64,000 nt of DNA from an uncultured Anaeromusa sp. (GCF_963676855.1 NZ_OY781460.1:2716501-2780500), one strand, 5' to 3'; counted from the first letter of the stretch, positions 51,848 to 62,640 are shown. Made by a program: numbers and translations. The notes: generated by a model not told the origin, from the letters alone.

Positions 51848-54175
51848 TTAGTGTACCCCAAAGCCCGGCGTTGTGGCAAGGCGCAAAACATGTCCATCTG
51901 TAAAAACCCGCACAGTACCGTCCCGATCCGTCCGCCATAAACTAGCTCCGTTCTGTGTTAATTCTCGCAGCGTCTCCGCATGAGGGTGTCCGAATGAATT
52001 ATTGCGTCCCACTGAAATCAGAGCTATTTGAGGCGCCAACGTTGCCAAAACTTCCGCCTCCCATGCAAATCGAGACCCATGATGCGGCAGTTTTAATACA
52101 TCGCAGTGCAAATTTTGAGGCAGCCAAGAGGTCTCTAACTTTGCATCACCAGCCAACAGAAAGCTTTTTTCACCATAAACCAACCACACAATCAACGATT
52201 CGTCATTTTCTCCTCTCACCAGTCCGCCTGGAGACCGCAAGGCGTAAAACGATACGCCGTCATCGGTCCAAGAAACCACATTCCCAGGAGGAATACGGCA
52301 TACGGAAATCTCCTCCGGCAACACAAGTTGCAAAGCAGCTTGCCCTGGTTTTTCCATAGTCGGAGCCATCAGATAGCCGCAAGGAAAATTGCGCAATACT
52401 GCCTGGGCGCCGCCCATATGGTCTGCATGCCCATGAGTCAACACCATGCCTTGTAATTTCGATACACCTAACCGCCGCAAATGAGGAACAACTACCTTGC
52501 TGCCAGCATCTCCGTGCCTCCATACGCCGCCCGCATCCACTACCCAGGCATGACGATGCGGCGTCAGCACCACCAGTGCATCCCCCTCACCAACATCTAG
52601 CATATGCACCTCAAGCTCCGGGGGGAACCATAAGCACGGCCCCAACCAAAGCACACATACGATAAGCCATAATCCTGTTTGCTGTACTGCCGGTAGACGC
52701 TGTCGCCAAAAAATTGTCAACGCTGCAAAATAAGCGAAACTTGCCAGCGTTCCCGGCGGAGGCACATAGGCCAACGCGCCCGGAACCTTAGCGCACAAGT
52801 CCGCAAAGAAGCTTCCCAAGTATACAAGTCCCTGGCACAGCATCCATACCGGCATCAGCCAAATATCTCCTATAATAAAGCCTACTGCCAGCAAACCCAA
52901 TCCAAAAACCATAGCCCCTTCCAATAATGGAAGCACCAGCAAATTCGCCACAAAAGACACAAGTGAAAACTGTTGAAAATAAAAAGCCAACAAAGGTAGT
53001 GACGCCATCTGCGCTCCCCAGGTAATCGCCAAGGGTGCGCCAAACACGACGGGCACGCGCCATGCTTGAAGACATTCCAGCGCTTTCGGCGCTAATAAAA
53101 TCAACCCGGCCGTCGCAAAAAAAGAAAGTTGAAATCCGATATCCCAAAGCCATAAGGGCTGAAATAGCAACAGTCCCCAAGCGCAAAGCACTAAAGAGTA
53201 TACGGCTTCTTTTTCTCGCCCCCAAGCCAAAGCACCTAAAGCTACCAGTCCCATACAAACCGAGCGGGCTACAGGGGCGCACCAACCGGCAATGCAAGCA
53301 TACAGCACAATGCCTGCTCCAATAAAAGCCACTTTACTTTTCTTCCCCAGATTCATCCACGAGCCAAGCCAGAGAAGCATCGCTCCCAGTAAAGAGACAT
53401 GCGAACCGGAAACCGATAAAATATGAACAAGACCAGTATCGCGAAAAGCCTGAGCCGTTTCTGGTGCAATGCCTGCATACCCTCCAAAGAGCATACCGTT
53501 TAAAATGCCAGCTGTATCAGCTGACAACCGTTCAGTAATTCGCGCCGTTAAAGCATCACGCCATTGGGAAAAACGCCACTGTCCCCACTCATACGCTTCT
53601 GGGTGGCGTAGCACCTTGATTTTTCCCGTTTTAGCGTTCAATGTCCCTGCAATCCCCTGCACCACCAACATTCTTTCACGCTGAGCTTGTCCCTCATCAC
53701 GAAAAGCGCTATTGGAGCTCAGCTTGCCTTCAACTTTCAAAACATCTCCTAGACCGGTATGACCTGCAGGGTATTTCAGCCAGACCGACTGCGCACAGGA
53801 AATCAATGTTCCGCCAGGACCGCCGACGGCGTAACAATCAAGGCGCCCTCTCGCCCAACCAGGTTCCTCCTCAGCAACGGTCTGTTCCAACAAAATGCCT
53901 TCCGCCAACACCGTTTTTCCTTGCCACTGCGCTACCCCTTGCCGCCACTGTTCCAAAACCTGCTCTTCCCGCATGATACCCGCCGCTGCTGCAGCCACTA
54001 ACAAACAAGCCAGCGCCACTCTTTTAAAACGTTGCGCCAGCATCGCGGCGAATAGTACGGAAGCTGCAAATACCAGTTGAAACACCAAAGCCGGGATATC
54101 TTCCGCTCTATTGCCATAAAAATAAATTCCTCCTGCTGTTGTCGCCAACAGCAGCCAAAGAAATGACAATGTCAC
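51848..54175 (-). CDS. comEC: Competence channel protein ComEC
   Basis: The 775-residue protein has a short N-terminal membrane part with an OB-like domain and the Competence transmembrane core (FRDTGLVHILSVSGSHVSLLGA). A C-terminal metallo-beta-lactamase domain follows (HMLDVGEGDALVV, THGHADHMGG). ComEC passes single-stranded DNA into the cell. It overlaps comEA by 4 nt. Confidence 0.95.
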   Translation of the reverse strand: MTLSFLWLLLATTAGGIYFYGNRAEDIPALVFQLVFAASVLFAAMLAQRFKRVALACLLVAAAAAGIMREEQVLEQWRQGVAQWQGKTVLAEGILLEQTVAEEEPGWARGRLDCYAVGGPGGTLISCAQSVWLKYPAGHTGLGDVLKVEGKLSSNSAFRDEGQAQRERMLVVQGIAGTLNAKTGKIKVLRHPEAYEWGQWRFSQWRDALTARITERLSADTAGILNGMLFGGYAGIAPETAQAFRDTGLVHILSVSGSHVSLLGAMLLWLGSWMNLGKKSKVAFIGAGIVLYACIAGWCAPVARSVCMGLVALGALAWGREKEAVYSLVLCAWGLLLFQPLWLWDIGFQLSFFATAGLILLAPKALECLQAWRVPVVFGAPLAITWGAQMASLPLLAFYFQQFSLVSFVANLLVLPLLEGAMVFGLGLLAVGFIIGDIWLMPVWMLCQGLVYLGSFFADLCAKVPGALAYVPPPGTLASFAYFAALTIFWRQRLPAVQQTGLWLIVCVLWLGPCLWFPPELEVHMLDVGEGDALVVLTPHRHAWVVDAGGVWRHGDAGSKVVVPHLRRLGVSKLQGMVLTHGHADHMGGAQAVLRNFPCGYLMAPTMEKPGQAALQLVLPEEISVCRIPPGNVVSWTDDGVSFYALRSPGGLVRGENDESLIVWLVYGEKSFLLAGDAKLETSWLPQNLHCDVLKLPHHGSRFAWEAEVLATLAPQIALISVGRNNSFGHPHAETLRELTQNGASLWRTDRDGTVRVFTDGHVLRLATTPGFGVH

Positions 54176-54747
54176 AATGTCAGCCTGCCTTGCAGCCGCT
54201 CTAAGAGAGTTTCGTTTACACCGGGAATTTGCAAGAGCTCCTGTAACGAGTGAAAACTCCCGTGTTCTACACGATATTGTACAATGCGCCGCGCTAAAAC
54301 CGGGCTAATTCCAGGCAGCCTGTCCAATTCCGCTTCGCTTGCGACATTCAAAAAAACAGCCGGAGCGCCCTCACCCGTTACTGCGCGGCTACTTTGGTTT
54401 TTAACTGACAAAGTTTTACGAGCTGGCACTTTTACCTGCATACCGTCTTTGCATTTTTGCGCCAAATTCACCTTTTGCAAATCCGCACTCTCATCCGCTC
54501 CTCCAGCCAAAGCCAATACGTCTGCCACGCGCATCCCTGTCTCTACTTGGTACAGCCCCGGAACCGCTACCGCCCCGCTGACATAGACCCTGGCTAACAC
54601 TTTGCCCTGAACCGGCTCCGACTCTAATGTCACAGTCCCTTCCAGCGGCGCTGCAGATTCCTTGCCGCTTAAAGATTGCATTGCATAACCGCCGCACACC
54701 ACTAAAATCAACAAAGCTGCAAGAACATATACGCGCACTGCCGGCAT
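54172..54747 (-). CDS. comEA: Competence DNA receptor ComEA
   Basis: The 191-residue protein has an N-terminal anchor (VYVLAALLILVVCGGYAM), an SLBB region (ARVYVSGAVAVPGLYQVETG) and a C-terminal helix-hairpin-helix pair (LDRLPGISPVLARRIVQYR; LLQIPGVNETLLERL). It binds DNA outside the membrane. ATG 54747 follows GGGAG. Confidence 0.95.
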   Translation of the reverse strand: MPAVRVYVLAALLILVVCGGYAMQSLSGKESAAPLEGTVTLESEPVQGKVLARVYVSGAVAVPGLYQVETGMRVADVLALAGGADESADLQKVNLAQKCKDGMQVKVPARKTLSVKNQSSRAVTGEGAPAVFLNVASEAELDRLPGISPVLARRIVQYRVEHGSFHSLQELLQIPGVNETLLERLQGRLTL

Positions 54748-54895
54748 GACTGCCATCTCCCTTTCTCCAGCTTCTTTATTTATTAGTGCTTCGACACGCC
54801 CTTAATCATCCCTGCTTTCACAAAGACAAGCGAAAATGAAGTCCTTAAGAAACTATGAAAATGCTTAGAACCCACCTAATAACTGCAACAAAATG

Positions 54896-54936
54896 AAAAA
54901 CGAGGCCGTACCACATTAATGTGATACGGCCTCGTT
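54896..54936 (-). terminator. Terminator after the 47-residue Cys-rich gene
   Basis: AACGAGGCCGTA and TACGGCCTCGTT pair, with inner CACAT/ATGTG, followed by TTTCATTTT on the minus strand. Confidence 0.9.
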
Positions 54937-54962
54937 TGATAATACAACCAATTTGCACTCGG

Positions 54963-55106
54963 CTATTTGCCCGTATAATTTCCTTCCCGCATGCAAAACA
55001 CCTGATTCTGACTATTGCGGTGAAAATTAATGCATTCACAGCATTTGCCATGACGCTCGCAATTAGTTTTCGGGCAGATACAATTTGTTTCGTTGCAGTT
55101 AGCCAT
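54963..55106 (-). CDS. Small Cys-rich protein (47 aa)
   Basis: ATG 55106 follows GGAG. The 47-residue protein has eight cysteines (CNETNCIC, NCERHGKCCEC and a late FCMR). This pattern recurs in small cytosolic proteins of anaerobic Firmicutes; the function is unknown, with zinc or Fe-S binding likely. It lies 16 nt after leuS and is probably co-transcribed with it. Confidence 0.7.
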   Translation of the reverse strand: MANCNETNCICPKTNCERHGKCCECINFHRNSQNQVFCMREGNYTGK

Positions 55107-55122
55107 AGTAACAGCTCCGTTT

Positions 55123-57609
55123 CTATTTCACTACAATATTTACCAATTTTTGCGGCACACAAATAACTTTTACAATTTTTTTGTCAACAATCGCTTGCTG
55201 TACCCGTTCTTGTCCCATAGCCAGCGATTCCAGCTCTGCGGCACTCAGACCAACAGGTACAACAATCTTGTCTCTCACTTTACCGTTGATCTGCAGAACC
55301 AATTCCACTTCCTCCACCTGCAAAGCCGCCTCATCATACACTGGCCAACTTTGCTTGTGCACACTGCCATTTCCGCCAGTAAGCTGCCAAAGTTCTTCCG
55401 CCATATGCGGTGCAAAGGGGGCAATTAGGCGTAACGAAGACGAAACCAGCTCCTGCGCCAAACCGGAAACCAGGGCTTTTGGTTCCTCTTTCAAGGCATA
55501 CATGGCATTAACCAATTCCATAATGGAACTGATTGCTGTATTGAAGTTAAATCGCTGCTCGACGTCCTCAGTCACCTTTTTAATAGTAGCATGAAGGGTT
55601 CTGCGCAGTTCTTTCGCTTCTTTTTCCAGTTGTTCTGGCACGTATTCGCCGCTTTCCGCAGCAGACGTAAACTGTGCATAGTGCAGCACAATCCGCCAGA
55701 AACGGCCTAAGAAGCGAAAAGCACCTTCTACCCCCTGCTCGCTCCACTCTAGATCTCGCTCCGGAGGCGCTGCAAAAAGAATAAATAACCGGGCTGTATC
55801 GGCACCGTATTTTTCAACAATCTCTCCAGGGGCTACGACATTTCCTTTGGATTTTGACATTTTCGAACCGTCTTTGAGCACCATACCTTGAGTAAGCAAG
55901 TTCTTAAAGGGTTCATTGGCATTAATCAAGCCTGCATCCTTCAACACCTTAGTGAAGAAACGAGAATACAACAAATGCAGAATAGCATGTTCAATACCAC
56001 CAATATATTGATCTACCGGCATCCAGTAATCGCCTTTTCCCATATCGAAAGGAGCCTGTGTATTGCGCGGATCCGCATAACGCAAATAATACCAAGAAGA
56101 ACAAATAAAGGTATCCATCGTATCTGTTTCACGCCGTGCAGCGCCACCGCATTTCGGGCAAGTGCATTTCACAAAATCTTCCGCATCCGCTAAAGGAGAG
56201 ACTACACCAGCGTCAAAGCGCACATTTTCCGGTAGCAATACCGGCAGGTCCTCCTGCGGTACTGGCACAACGCCGCATGTAGGACAGTAAATCACAGGAA
56301 TGGGCGCGCCCCAATAGCGCTGACGCGATACCAGCCAGTCACGCAAACGGTAATTGACCCGTTTCGTCCCTACACCTTGGTCTTCCAGCCAAGAAGCAAT
56401 TGCACTTTTAGCCGCCTCATTGCCTAAGCCGCTAAAACATCCGGAATCAATAAGCACGCCAGCTCCGTCATAGGCGCCTTCCATCGTAGTAACATCCAGA
56501 ACTTGTCCTTCCGGCTGGACCACTACTTTTTTCGGCAAACTGTACTTGCCAGCAAAGACCCAGTCTCGTTCATCATGAGCTGGCACGCCCATGACAGCGC
56601 CTGTGCCATATTCATACAGTACATAGTTGGCTACCCATACCGGAATCGGCTCGCCGGTAAAAGGATGAATCGCATAAACGCCGGTAAAAATGCCTTCCTT
56701 TTCCGTTTCCGAAGAAGTACGGCTGATTTCATTCATAGAGCGCACTTTTTCCACAAAAGCGCGCACGGCAGCCTCTTCCGGGCGGCCTTCAATCATTTTT
56801 TCCACCAACGGATGCTCTGGCGCTAAAACAACATAACTGACGCCAAACACGGTATCCTGCCGTGTAGTATAAACAGGAATCTTCTCGCCCAACTCCGGCA
56901 AATCAAAGGAAAACTCTGCGCCTTCACTGCGGCCAATCCAGTTTTCCTGCATAGTTTTTACCCGCTCCGGCCAGCCTTTCAGTTCGTCCAAATCTTCCAA
57001 AAGACGATCCGCATAGTCTGTAATACGGAAGAACCATTGTTCCAGGTCTTTTTTGACAACCGCCGAATCACAACGCCAGCAGTGGCCGTCAATAACCTGC
57101 TCATTAGCTAATACAGTATTGCACTCATCGCACCAATTAACGGAAGCCTTCTTTTTATAAGCCAAGCCGCGCTCTAAAAAGAGCAAAAACAGCCATTGCG
57201 TCCAGCGATAATACTCCGGATGGCACGTCGCCACCTCGCGGCTCCAATCGTAAGACAAGCCCAGTTCCTGCTGCTGCCGCCGCATGTTATCGATATTGGA
57301 CCAAGTCCAATTTGCAGGATGAATGCCATTTTTAATCGCGGCATTCTCCGCTGGCATGCCAAACGCATCCCACCCCATAGGATGCAGCACATTATAGCCT
57401 TGCATCATTTTAAAGCGAGCGATAACGTCGCCGATGGAATAATTGCGCACATGACCCATATGTAGATTACCGGAAGGATAAGGAAACATCTCCAAGACAT
57501 AGTATTCCGGTTTTTGTCGGTTCAAACTAGTCTTATAAAGACTCTCCTCGTGCCATTTTTCCTGCCATTTCCGTTCAATTTCGAAAGGAACATACTTGTT
57601 TTCAATCAT
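55123..57609 (-). CDS. leuS: Leucyl-tRNA synthetase
   Basis: The 828-residue class I enzyme has [15 protein letters not shown] (HIGH), the CP1 editing insert ([20 protein letters not shown]), a zinc-type CTCPKCGG and [11 protein letters not shown] (KMSKS). ATG 57609 follows AAGGAAG. Expression is controlled by the T-box leader upstream, so uncharged tRNA-Leu switches it on. Confidence 0.97.
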   Translation of the reverse strand: MIENKYVPFEIERKWQEKWHEESLYKTSLNRQKPEYYVLEMFPYPSGNLHMGHVRNYSIGDVIARFKMMQGYNVLHPMGWDAFGMPAENAAIKNGIHPANWTWSNIDNMRRQQQELGLSYDWSREVATCHPEYYRWTQWLFLLFLERGLAYKKKASVNWCDECNTVLANEQVIDGHCWRCDSAVVKKDLEQWFFRITDYADRLLEDLDELKGWPERVKTMQENWIGRSEGAEFSFDLPELGEKIPVYTTRQDTVFGVSYVVLAPEHPLVEKMIEGRPEEAAVRAFVEKVRSMNEISRTSSETEKEGIFTGVYAIHPFTGEPIPVWVANYVLYEYGTGAVMGVPAHDERDWVFAGKYSLPKKVVVQPEGQVLDVTTMEGAYDGAGVLIDSGCFSGLGNEAAKSAIASWLEDQGVGTKRVNYRLRDWLVSRQRYWGAPIPVIYCPTCGVVPVPQEDLPVLLPENVRFDAGVVSPLADAEDFVKCTCPKCGGAARRETDTMDTFICSSWYYLRYADPRNTQAPFDMGKGDYWMPVDQYIGGIEHAILHLLYSRFFTKVLKDAGLINANEPFKNLLTQGMVLKDGSKMSKSKGNVVAPGEIVEKYGADTARLFILFAAPPERDLEWSEQGVEGAFRFLGRFWRIVLHYAQFTSAAESGEYVPEQLEKEAKELRRTLHATIKKVTEDVEQRFNFNTAISSIMELVNAMYALKEEPKALVSGLAQELVSSSLRLIAPFAPHMAEELWQLTGGNGSVHKQSWPVYDEAALQVEEVELVLQINGKVRDKIVVPVGLSAAELESLAMGQERVQQAIVDKKIVKVICVPQKLVNIVVK

Positions 57610-57627
57610 CGTCTTTGCTTCCTTCCT

Positions 57628-57889
57628 TCTAAAAAAATAAAACGCCCCTTGGCATTGTGCCAGGGACGAGCGCACCCGCGATACCACCCTGCTTGATGCC
57701 TAAAACACAGACATCCTCTCCAACCAATAACGCTGGCGACACGGCAACGCTTACTGCTTTTTCAGCGCCGCTCCTCTGCAAAGAGTTCCGTAAGTCCATG
57801 GCATTGGCTCACAGCGACCGCCAACTCTCTGAAGCCTATTCTTACATACTTGTTTGCATCTTTGGATTTTTATATAAGAACCCAATATG
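57628..57889 (-). promoter_or_regulatory. Leucine T-box riboswitch of leuS
   Basis: The minus-strand leader contains the T-box core AGGGTGGTATCGCG (forward 57677-57690). A terminator stem CGTCCCTGGCA/TGCCAAGGGGCG with a T-tract follows (57631-57668). The Stem I region shows AGAGAGTTGG and the downstream loop. A candidate specifier CTC lies at 57783-57785, but this was not fixed by folding. Confidence 0.9.
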
Positions 57890-57895
57890 AGATAT

Positions 57896-57924
57896 ATTAT
57901 AACTAAATCTACTAAGAGAGTCAA
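57896..57924 (-). promoter_or_regulatory. leuS promoter
   Basis: TTGACT, 17 bp, TATAAT on the minus strand. The -35 box overlaps the lgt stop codon (57921-57923). Confidence 0.85.
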
Positions 57925-58712
57925 TTGTCGCTTATATTGCGAATAGGTTTTCCAAACCGTCCCAAAAGCGCAAAAACCAACAGTGCCAGCACAGCCATCG
58001 CGCCTCCTGTCAACTGCGCTGATTTAAGACCCCAGAGCAACGTTCCGTAATCCCCCCTCAAAAATTCCAGGCCAAAGCGTGCCGTTGAATACAAAAACAC
58101 ATAACAAGCAAACACCTGTCCCTTGCGATGATTTGTTGTCCGCAACAACAGCAGCAACGCGAAGATAACCAGGTCGATCTGTCCTTCCCAAATCTCCGCC
58201 GGCCAAAGAGGCTGCATTCCATAAGTGTGCTGTGCTAAAGAGCCCACGGGATAAACGATGCCGAATCCGTCTCCTGTCGGATGTCCAAAAGCGTCACCAT
58301 TAAGTAAATTGGCGGCCCGTCCCAGAGCTTGCCCGAAAATAACTGCAGGCGCAGCCGCAATATCCGCAAAAGCCCACGTATCAATGCCATGATGCTTAGT
58401 ATACCAATAGCCGGCCAAAGCGCCGAATACCACACCGCCTTGAATCGACATGCCCCCTTGCCAGACAAAAGGAATTTCCAAAAGGTGATGCTGATAATAG
58501 CTCCAGTCGAAAAAAAACACATCCCATAGGCGTGCTCCTATTAATCCGGCAAACCCACAGCAAATTCCAAAGTCAGGCACATGTTGATGCCAGCGGCCAT
58601 CCTGTTTTGCCAAAAAATAAGCCACAACAGTTGCTAAAACAATACTCAACATCATCACCATGCCATAAGAACGCACAGGAAAGTCGCCAATAAAAAAAAG
58701 ATATGGATACAT
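57921..58712 (-). CDS. lgt: Prolipoprotein diacylglyceryl transferase
   Basis: The 263-residue membrane enzyme adds diacylglycerol to lipobox cysteines. It has about seven membrane helices, GLIGARLWDV, WQGGMSIQGG and the signature GQALGRAANLLNGDAFGHPTG. The start ATG 58712 follows AGGAG; the frame to 58754 is leader. Confidence 0.94.
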   Translation of the reverse strand: MYPYLFFIGDFPVRSYGMVMMLSIVLATVVAYFLAKQDGRWHQHVPDFGICCGFAGLIGARLWDVFFFDWSYYQHHLLEIPFVWQGGMSIQGGVVFGALAGYWYTKHHGIDTWAFADIAAAPAVIFGQALGRAANLLNGDAFGHPTGDGFGIVYPVGSLAQHTYGMQPLWPAEIWEGQIDLVIFALLLLLRTTNHRKGQVFACYVFLYSTARFGLEFLRGDYGTLLWGLKSAQLTGGAMAVLALLVFALLGRFGKPIRNISDN

Positions 58713-58922
58713 TTTACAACTCCTCGCCCCATCATCGGCAAAGTATAAAACCAAATTAACCTTGCCAGTATCGCCACAATTTCCTTATATTATAGAAGAT
58801 TACCAGCACCCTGACAAGGCAATCGACGCTTTCCCTGCCGCTGCCTCTGTGCTATGCTAAAAGGAAGCCTTATGGAACCATTGCTTAACGCAGCGGCTCT
58901 TTTTGAAAGGAGTTTTATTTCC

Positions 58923-59579
58923 ATGAAAAAAATCAGCATTATCCTTGCAGACGATCATGCCGTATTGCGCTCCGGCCTGAAAGCCTTGCTTCATTGTTCA
59001 CCTCAGTTTGAAGTGATCGGAGAAGCGGGTGACGGTTTGGAAGCCTTGCATATGGTGGAGCATCTTTCGCCGGATGTTCTTATTTTGGATTTGTCTATGC
59101 CTGGCATGACCGGTGTGGACGTGCTCAAAGAAATTCGCTCGCGCAACCTCCCCTGCCGCGTACTAGTTCTTACTATGTATGACGATGAGGAATATATTAA
59201 GGAAGTTATGCGAGCCGGCGCCGATGGTTATGTCTTAAAAAAGTCTGCGGACACGGAATTAATTGAGGGTATTGTCAAGATTCACGAAGGAAAAAAACAT
59301 TTGAATGAGACGATTTCCCAAACACTAATTGAAAGCTTGCTCCGCACCTCTGTCAACGAACCGGACAATCAAAATCCATATGTCCTACTCAGTGTTCGTG
59401 AACGAGAAGTACTCCGTTTTTTAGCTCAAGGCCATACAAACAGTGAAATTGCGGAAATGCTTTCCATCAGCGCCAAAACGGTGGATACCTACCGTTCTCG
59501 TATCATGAACAAGCTAAACGTAAGCAAAAAATCAGAACTTGTAAACTATGCGATCCGTTACAAGCTCATTAACACCTGA
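58923..59579 (+). CDS. NarL/FixJ-type response regulator
   Basis: The 218-residue regulator has a receiver domain (D10-D11, phosphoacceptor D56 in ILDLSMPGMTG, YVLKKS lysine). Its C-terminal LuxR-type HTH is LSVREREVLRFLAQGHTNSEIAEMLSISAKTVDTYRSR. The start follows AAAGGAG. It lies just before glcD/glcF on the same strand. The probable partner kinase is encoded on the other side of those genes (62641-63732). Confidence 0.92.
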   Translation: MKKISIILADDHAVLRSGLKALLHCSPQFEVIGEAGDGLEALHMVEHLSPDVLILDLSMPGMTGVDVLKEIRSRNLPCRVLVLTMYDDEEYIKEVMRAGADGYVLKKSADTELIEGIVKIHEGKKHLNETISQTLIESLLRTSVNEPDNQNPYVLLSVREREVLRFLAQGHTNSEIAEMLSISAKTVDTYRSRIMNKLNVSKKSELVNYAIRYKLINT

Positions 59580-59645
59580 CATTGTAATACTTTACCCCAC
59601 ACTGTTATAACGTCATATCTTACTTCAGGTTACCTTTTATACCCC

Positions 59646-59675
59646 CTGTACAAGGGTGAATGTTCGAACTATAAT
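59646..59675 (+). promoter_or_regulatory. glcD promoter with palindrome over the -35
   Basis: TGTACA (59647-59652), 17 bp, TATAAT (59670-59675). The -35 is poor and lies in the palindrome-like CCCTGTACAAGGG, as expected for an activated promoter. The downstream leader is AT-rich. Confidence 0.5.
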
Positions 59676-59750
59676 TATGATAGATTCGATTATTTATATT
59701 ATTTTATTATTTCTATTGTCAAAATTTATAAGTAGAGGGGTAGAAAAGGT

Positions 59751-61130
59751 ATGCAACAAACCCAAATCCAAGAGCTCAAAAAGATTGTCGGTGCTGACCA
59801 TGTTCTGACTAGTCCGGAAGATTTGTACACCTATTCTTATGATGCCACACCCGGCCATGCTCATATGCCGGACGCTGTTGTCATCCCGGAAAATGCAGAG
59901 GAAGTTTCTCAGGTTCTCAAATTAGCTAATGCCAACAAGATTCCCGTTTACACGCGTGGCTCCGGCACCAACCTGAGCGCTGGCACCTGTCCCACAAAAG
60001 GCGGCATCGTATTGTTGATGACCCGTTTTGACAAAATCATTGAAATTGATTTGGAAAACCTGGTTGCCGTGGCTGAGCCTGGCGTAATTGTTGCCACTTT
60101 AAACACAGAAGTCGCTAAAAACGGCCTCATTTATCCTCCTGATCCGGGCACGGTTGCTACGGCTACTCTCGGAGGCACCGCTGCAGAAAATGCAGGCGGC
60201 CTGCGTGGTCTAAAATACGGCGTATCCAAGCATTATATTATGGGCATGGAAGTCGTTCTGCCCAGCGGCGAAATTATCAACTGCGGTGGCAAAAACGTTA
60301 AAGACGTCTCCGGCTATGATCTTACTAAACTTATGGTTGGCTCCGAAGGCACTTTGGGTGTCATTACCAAGCTAATCTTGAAATTGGTTCCCGCTCCAGA
60401 AGCACAAAAAAGCATGATGGCGGTTTTCCATGATCTGGACAAAGCTGGCCAGGCCATTTCCGCTATTGTAGCCGCAAAAATCATTCCAGCCACTTTGGAA
60501 ATTATGGATAACGCTACCATTCGTACTGTAGAAGACTATGCGAAATGCGGCCTTCCTTTAGATGCTGAAGCCGTTGTTCTGATTGAAGTAGACGGTCTTC
60601 CTGAAGTAGTTGAAAAAGAAGCTGCTAAAGTAGTAGAAATTCTCAACAAATATGACGGCCAGGCTCAGTTGGCTAAAAACGCGCAAGATCGCGACAATCT
60701 CTGGGCTGCTCGCCGTGCCGCTCTGCCGGCGCTGGCAAAATTGCGTCCTACCACGTTTGTGGAAGATGCTACGGTTCCTCGCAATCAGGTTGCAGCCATG
60801 ATTCGCCTAGTTAATGACGCAGCTGCAAAATACAATGTCACGATTGGCACCTTTGGTCATGCTGGCGACGGTAATATGCATCCCACCATCGTCTGCGATC
60901 TGCGTGATGAAGAAGAAATGGGCCGCGTGTATAAAGCTATGGACGACATTTTCCTTGGCGCTTTGAAGCTAGGCGGAACTTTGTCCGGCGAGCACGGCAT
61001 CGGCTTGGGTAAACTTCGCTATATGGAAGACCAGCATGGTCCTGCCGCCATGAATGCTATGCGTTCCATTAAGCGCGCCCTTGACCCCAATCTGATTCTC
61101 AATCCTGGCAAACTAGTAGGAGAGTGTTAA
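59751..61130 (+). CDS. glcD: FAD-linked hydroxy-acid oxidase (GlcD-like)
   Basis: The 459-residue flavoprotein has the PCMH-type FAD domain (VYTRGSGTNLSAGTCP; GGTAAENAGGLRGLKYG; DLTKLMVGSEGTLGVIT). Its C-terminal domain has metal-site segments GTFGHAGDGNMHPT and GEHGIGLGKL. The family oxidises glycolate or D-lactate. It is paired with the Fe-S subunit 3 nt downstream. Which acid is used cannot be told from sequence. Confidence 0.9.
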   Translation: MQQTQIQELKKIVGADHVLTSPEDLYTYSYDATPGHAHMPDAVVIPENAEEVSQVLKLANANKIPVYTRGSGTNLSAGTCPTKGGIVLLMTRFDKIIEIDLENLVAVAEPGVIVATLNTEVAKNGLIYPPDPGTVATATLGGTAAENAGGLRGLKYGVSKHYIMGMEVVLPSGEIINCGGKNVKDVSGYDLTKLMVGSEGTLGVITKLILKLVPAPEAQKSMMAVFHDLDKAGQAISAIVAAKIIPATLEIMDNATIRTVEDYAKCGLPLDAEAVVLIEVDGLPEVVEKEAAKVVEILNKYDGQAQLAKNAQDRDNLWAARRAALPALAKLRPTTFVEDATVPRNQVAAMIRLVNDAAAKYNVTIGTFGHAGDGNMHPTIVCDLRDEEEMGRVYKAMDDIFLGALKLGGTLSGEHGIGLGKLRYMEDQHGPAAMNAMRSIKRALDPNLILNPGKLVGEC

Positions 61131-61133
61131 GCC

Positions 61134-62468
61134 ATGAGCAACCAAATCACTGCGGCGGATATGAATGCCCAAGATGCAACTCTTTTGAAAGATATTGAAG
61201 ATGCCCTTTCAAATTGTATGAAGTGCGGTAACTGCATGGCAGTTTGCCCTCTTTACAAAGAAATAGGCAAAGAAAGCGCTGTTGCCCGCGGCAAACTAGC
61301 CCTTATGGAAGGCGTTTTAAAAGGCCAGCTTCCTTTGAGCGAAGAATTTGAAAAAATCATGCTGACCTGCCTATCTTGTAAAGCCTGCGCCACCAAATGC
61401 CCGTGCGGCGTTCCTGCCGACGAGCTTGTCATTCGTGGTCGCCGGGCTGCTGCCAAAGCACGCGGCTTGAGCCCTATCAAAAAGAATGTCTTTAACTTGC
61501 TTAAGCATCGTCAACTTTTTGACTTTGCTTTGCGTATGGCTGGCCTTTTCGGTCCTTTGAGCTTCAAAAAGCTTCCTCGTCCGATGGCTGCTGTCGCCCG
61601 CTTCCCCATGCCAGGCATGGATGCGCGGCGCATTACGGCACCTTTTGCTGCAACGCCGTTCCGCAACCAAGTTCCGGAACGCATTACCGTTGCCAACCCT
61701 AAGAAAAAAGTCGGCTTTTTCACGGGTTGCACTATTAACTATATCTACACAGATATGGGGCAATCGGTAGTCAATGTTCTTAAAGCCAACGATGTTGAAA
61801 TCGTCATCCCCAGCACCCAGCATTGCTGCGGCACGCCAGTCTATGTATACGGCCAGACCGAACGGACGCAGGCTTTTGCGAAACACAACATCGAAGTCTT
61901 TGAAGATGCTATCAGCAAATACAATTTAGATGCAATTATCGCTTCTTGCGGTTCTTGCGCCGAAGCCTTGAAAATCGAATATCCTCATATTTTCCACGAT
62001 GATCCGCAAATGAAAGCTCGCGCGGAAAAGTTGGCGAACATGACCTACGAAATCAGTGAATTTCTAGTGGACGTTCTCCCCTTCCGCAAAGACACTCTTG
62101 GGCCAGTCAACGAGACCATTACTATGCACGATCCTTGCCATATGGCTCGTGGCCTAAAAGTAACCCAGCAGCCGCGGGAGATTCTCAAAGCAATTCCCGG
62201 CTTAAAATTCGTGGAAATGAGCGCGCCTGATCGTTGTTGTGGATCAGGAGGTTCCTTCAACTTGGCGCATTATGACCTTGCGCGCCAAGTTAACGACAAA
62301 AAAATTGCTGACATTGCATCCACTAAGGCTGATAATGTCGCAACTAGCTGTCCTAGCTGCCGGATGTTCCTTACCGACGGCTTGGTTCAAAACAATCAAC
62401 CTCAAAACTGTTACCATGTGATTCAACTTTTGGATCGCTCGTATCAGGCTGGTGCTAACAAAGCATAA
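61134..62468 (+). CDS. glcF: Fe-S subunit of hydroxy-acid oxidase (GlcF-like)
   Basis: The 444-residue protein has two 4Fe-4S motifs (CMKCGNCMAVCP and CLSCKACATKCP). Two CCG domains follow (TGCTINYIYTDMG...STQHCCGTPVY; HDPCHMARG...APDRCCGSGGSFN). It passes electrons from the flavin subunit to an acceptor. It starts after TAGGAG, with the glcD stop 3 nt away. Confidence 0.92.
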   Translation: MSNQITAADMNAQDATLLKDIEDALSNCMKCGNCMAVCPLYKEIGKESAVARGKLALMEGVLKGQLPLSEEFEKIMLTCLSCKACATKCPCGVPADELVIRGRRAAAKARGLSPIKKNVFNLLKHRQLFDFALRMAGLFGPLSFKKLPRPMAAVARFPMPGMDARRITAPFAATPFRNQVPERITVANPKKKVGFFTGCTINYIYTDMGQSVVNVLKANDVEIVIPSTQHCCGTPVYVYGQTERTQAFAKHNIEVFEDAISKYNLDAIIASCGSCAEALKIEYPHIFHDDPQMKARAEKLANMTYEISEFLVDVLPFRKDTLGPVNETITMHDPCHMARGLKVTQQPREILKAIPGLKFVEMSAPDRCCGSGGSFNLAHYDLARQVNDKKIADIASTKADNVATSCPSCRMFLTDGLVQNNQPQNCYHVIQLLDRSYQAGANKA

Positions 62469-62479
62469 TTTTTCTAACA

Positions 62480-62520
62480 AAAATGGTGAGATTCGCAAAT
62501 GCGAGTCTCACCATTTTTTT
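62480..62520 (+). terminator. Terminator after glcF
   Basis: AAATGGTGAGA and TCTCACCATTT, with inner TCGCA/TGCGA, followed by TTTT on the plus strand. Confidence 0.92.
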
Positions 62521-62640
62521 ATCTCGAATCCACTGACAACTTTTATAGCCCATGTCTTTCTCCTTGTTCAGACTACAACCTTTATGTTCACTGTGCTTCG
62601 CTGTTTCTCAATTACTTTGTGTTTTGATGTTTATTTTCTA

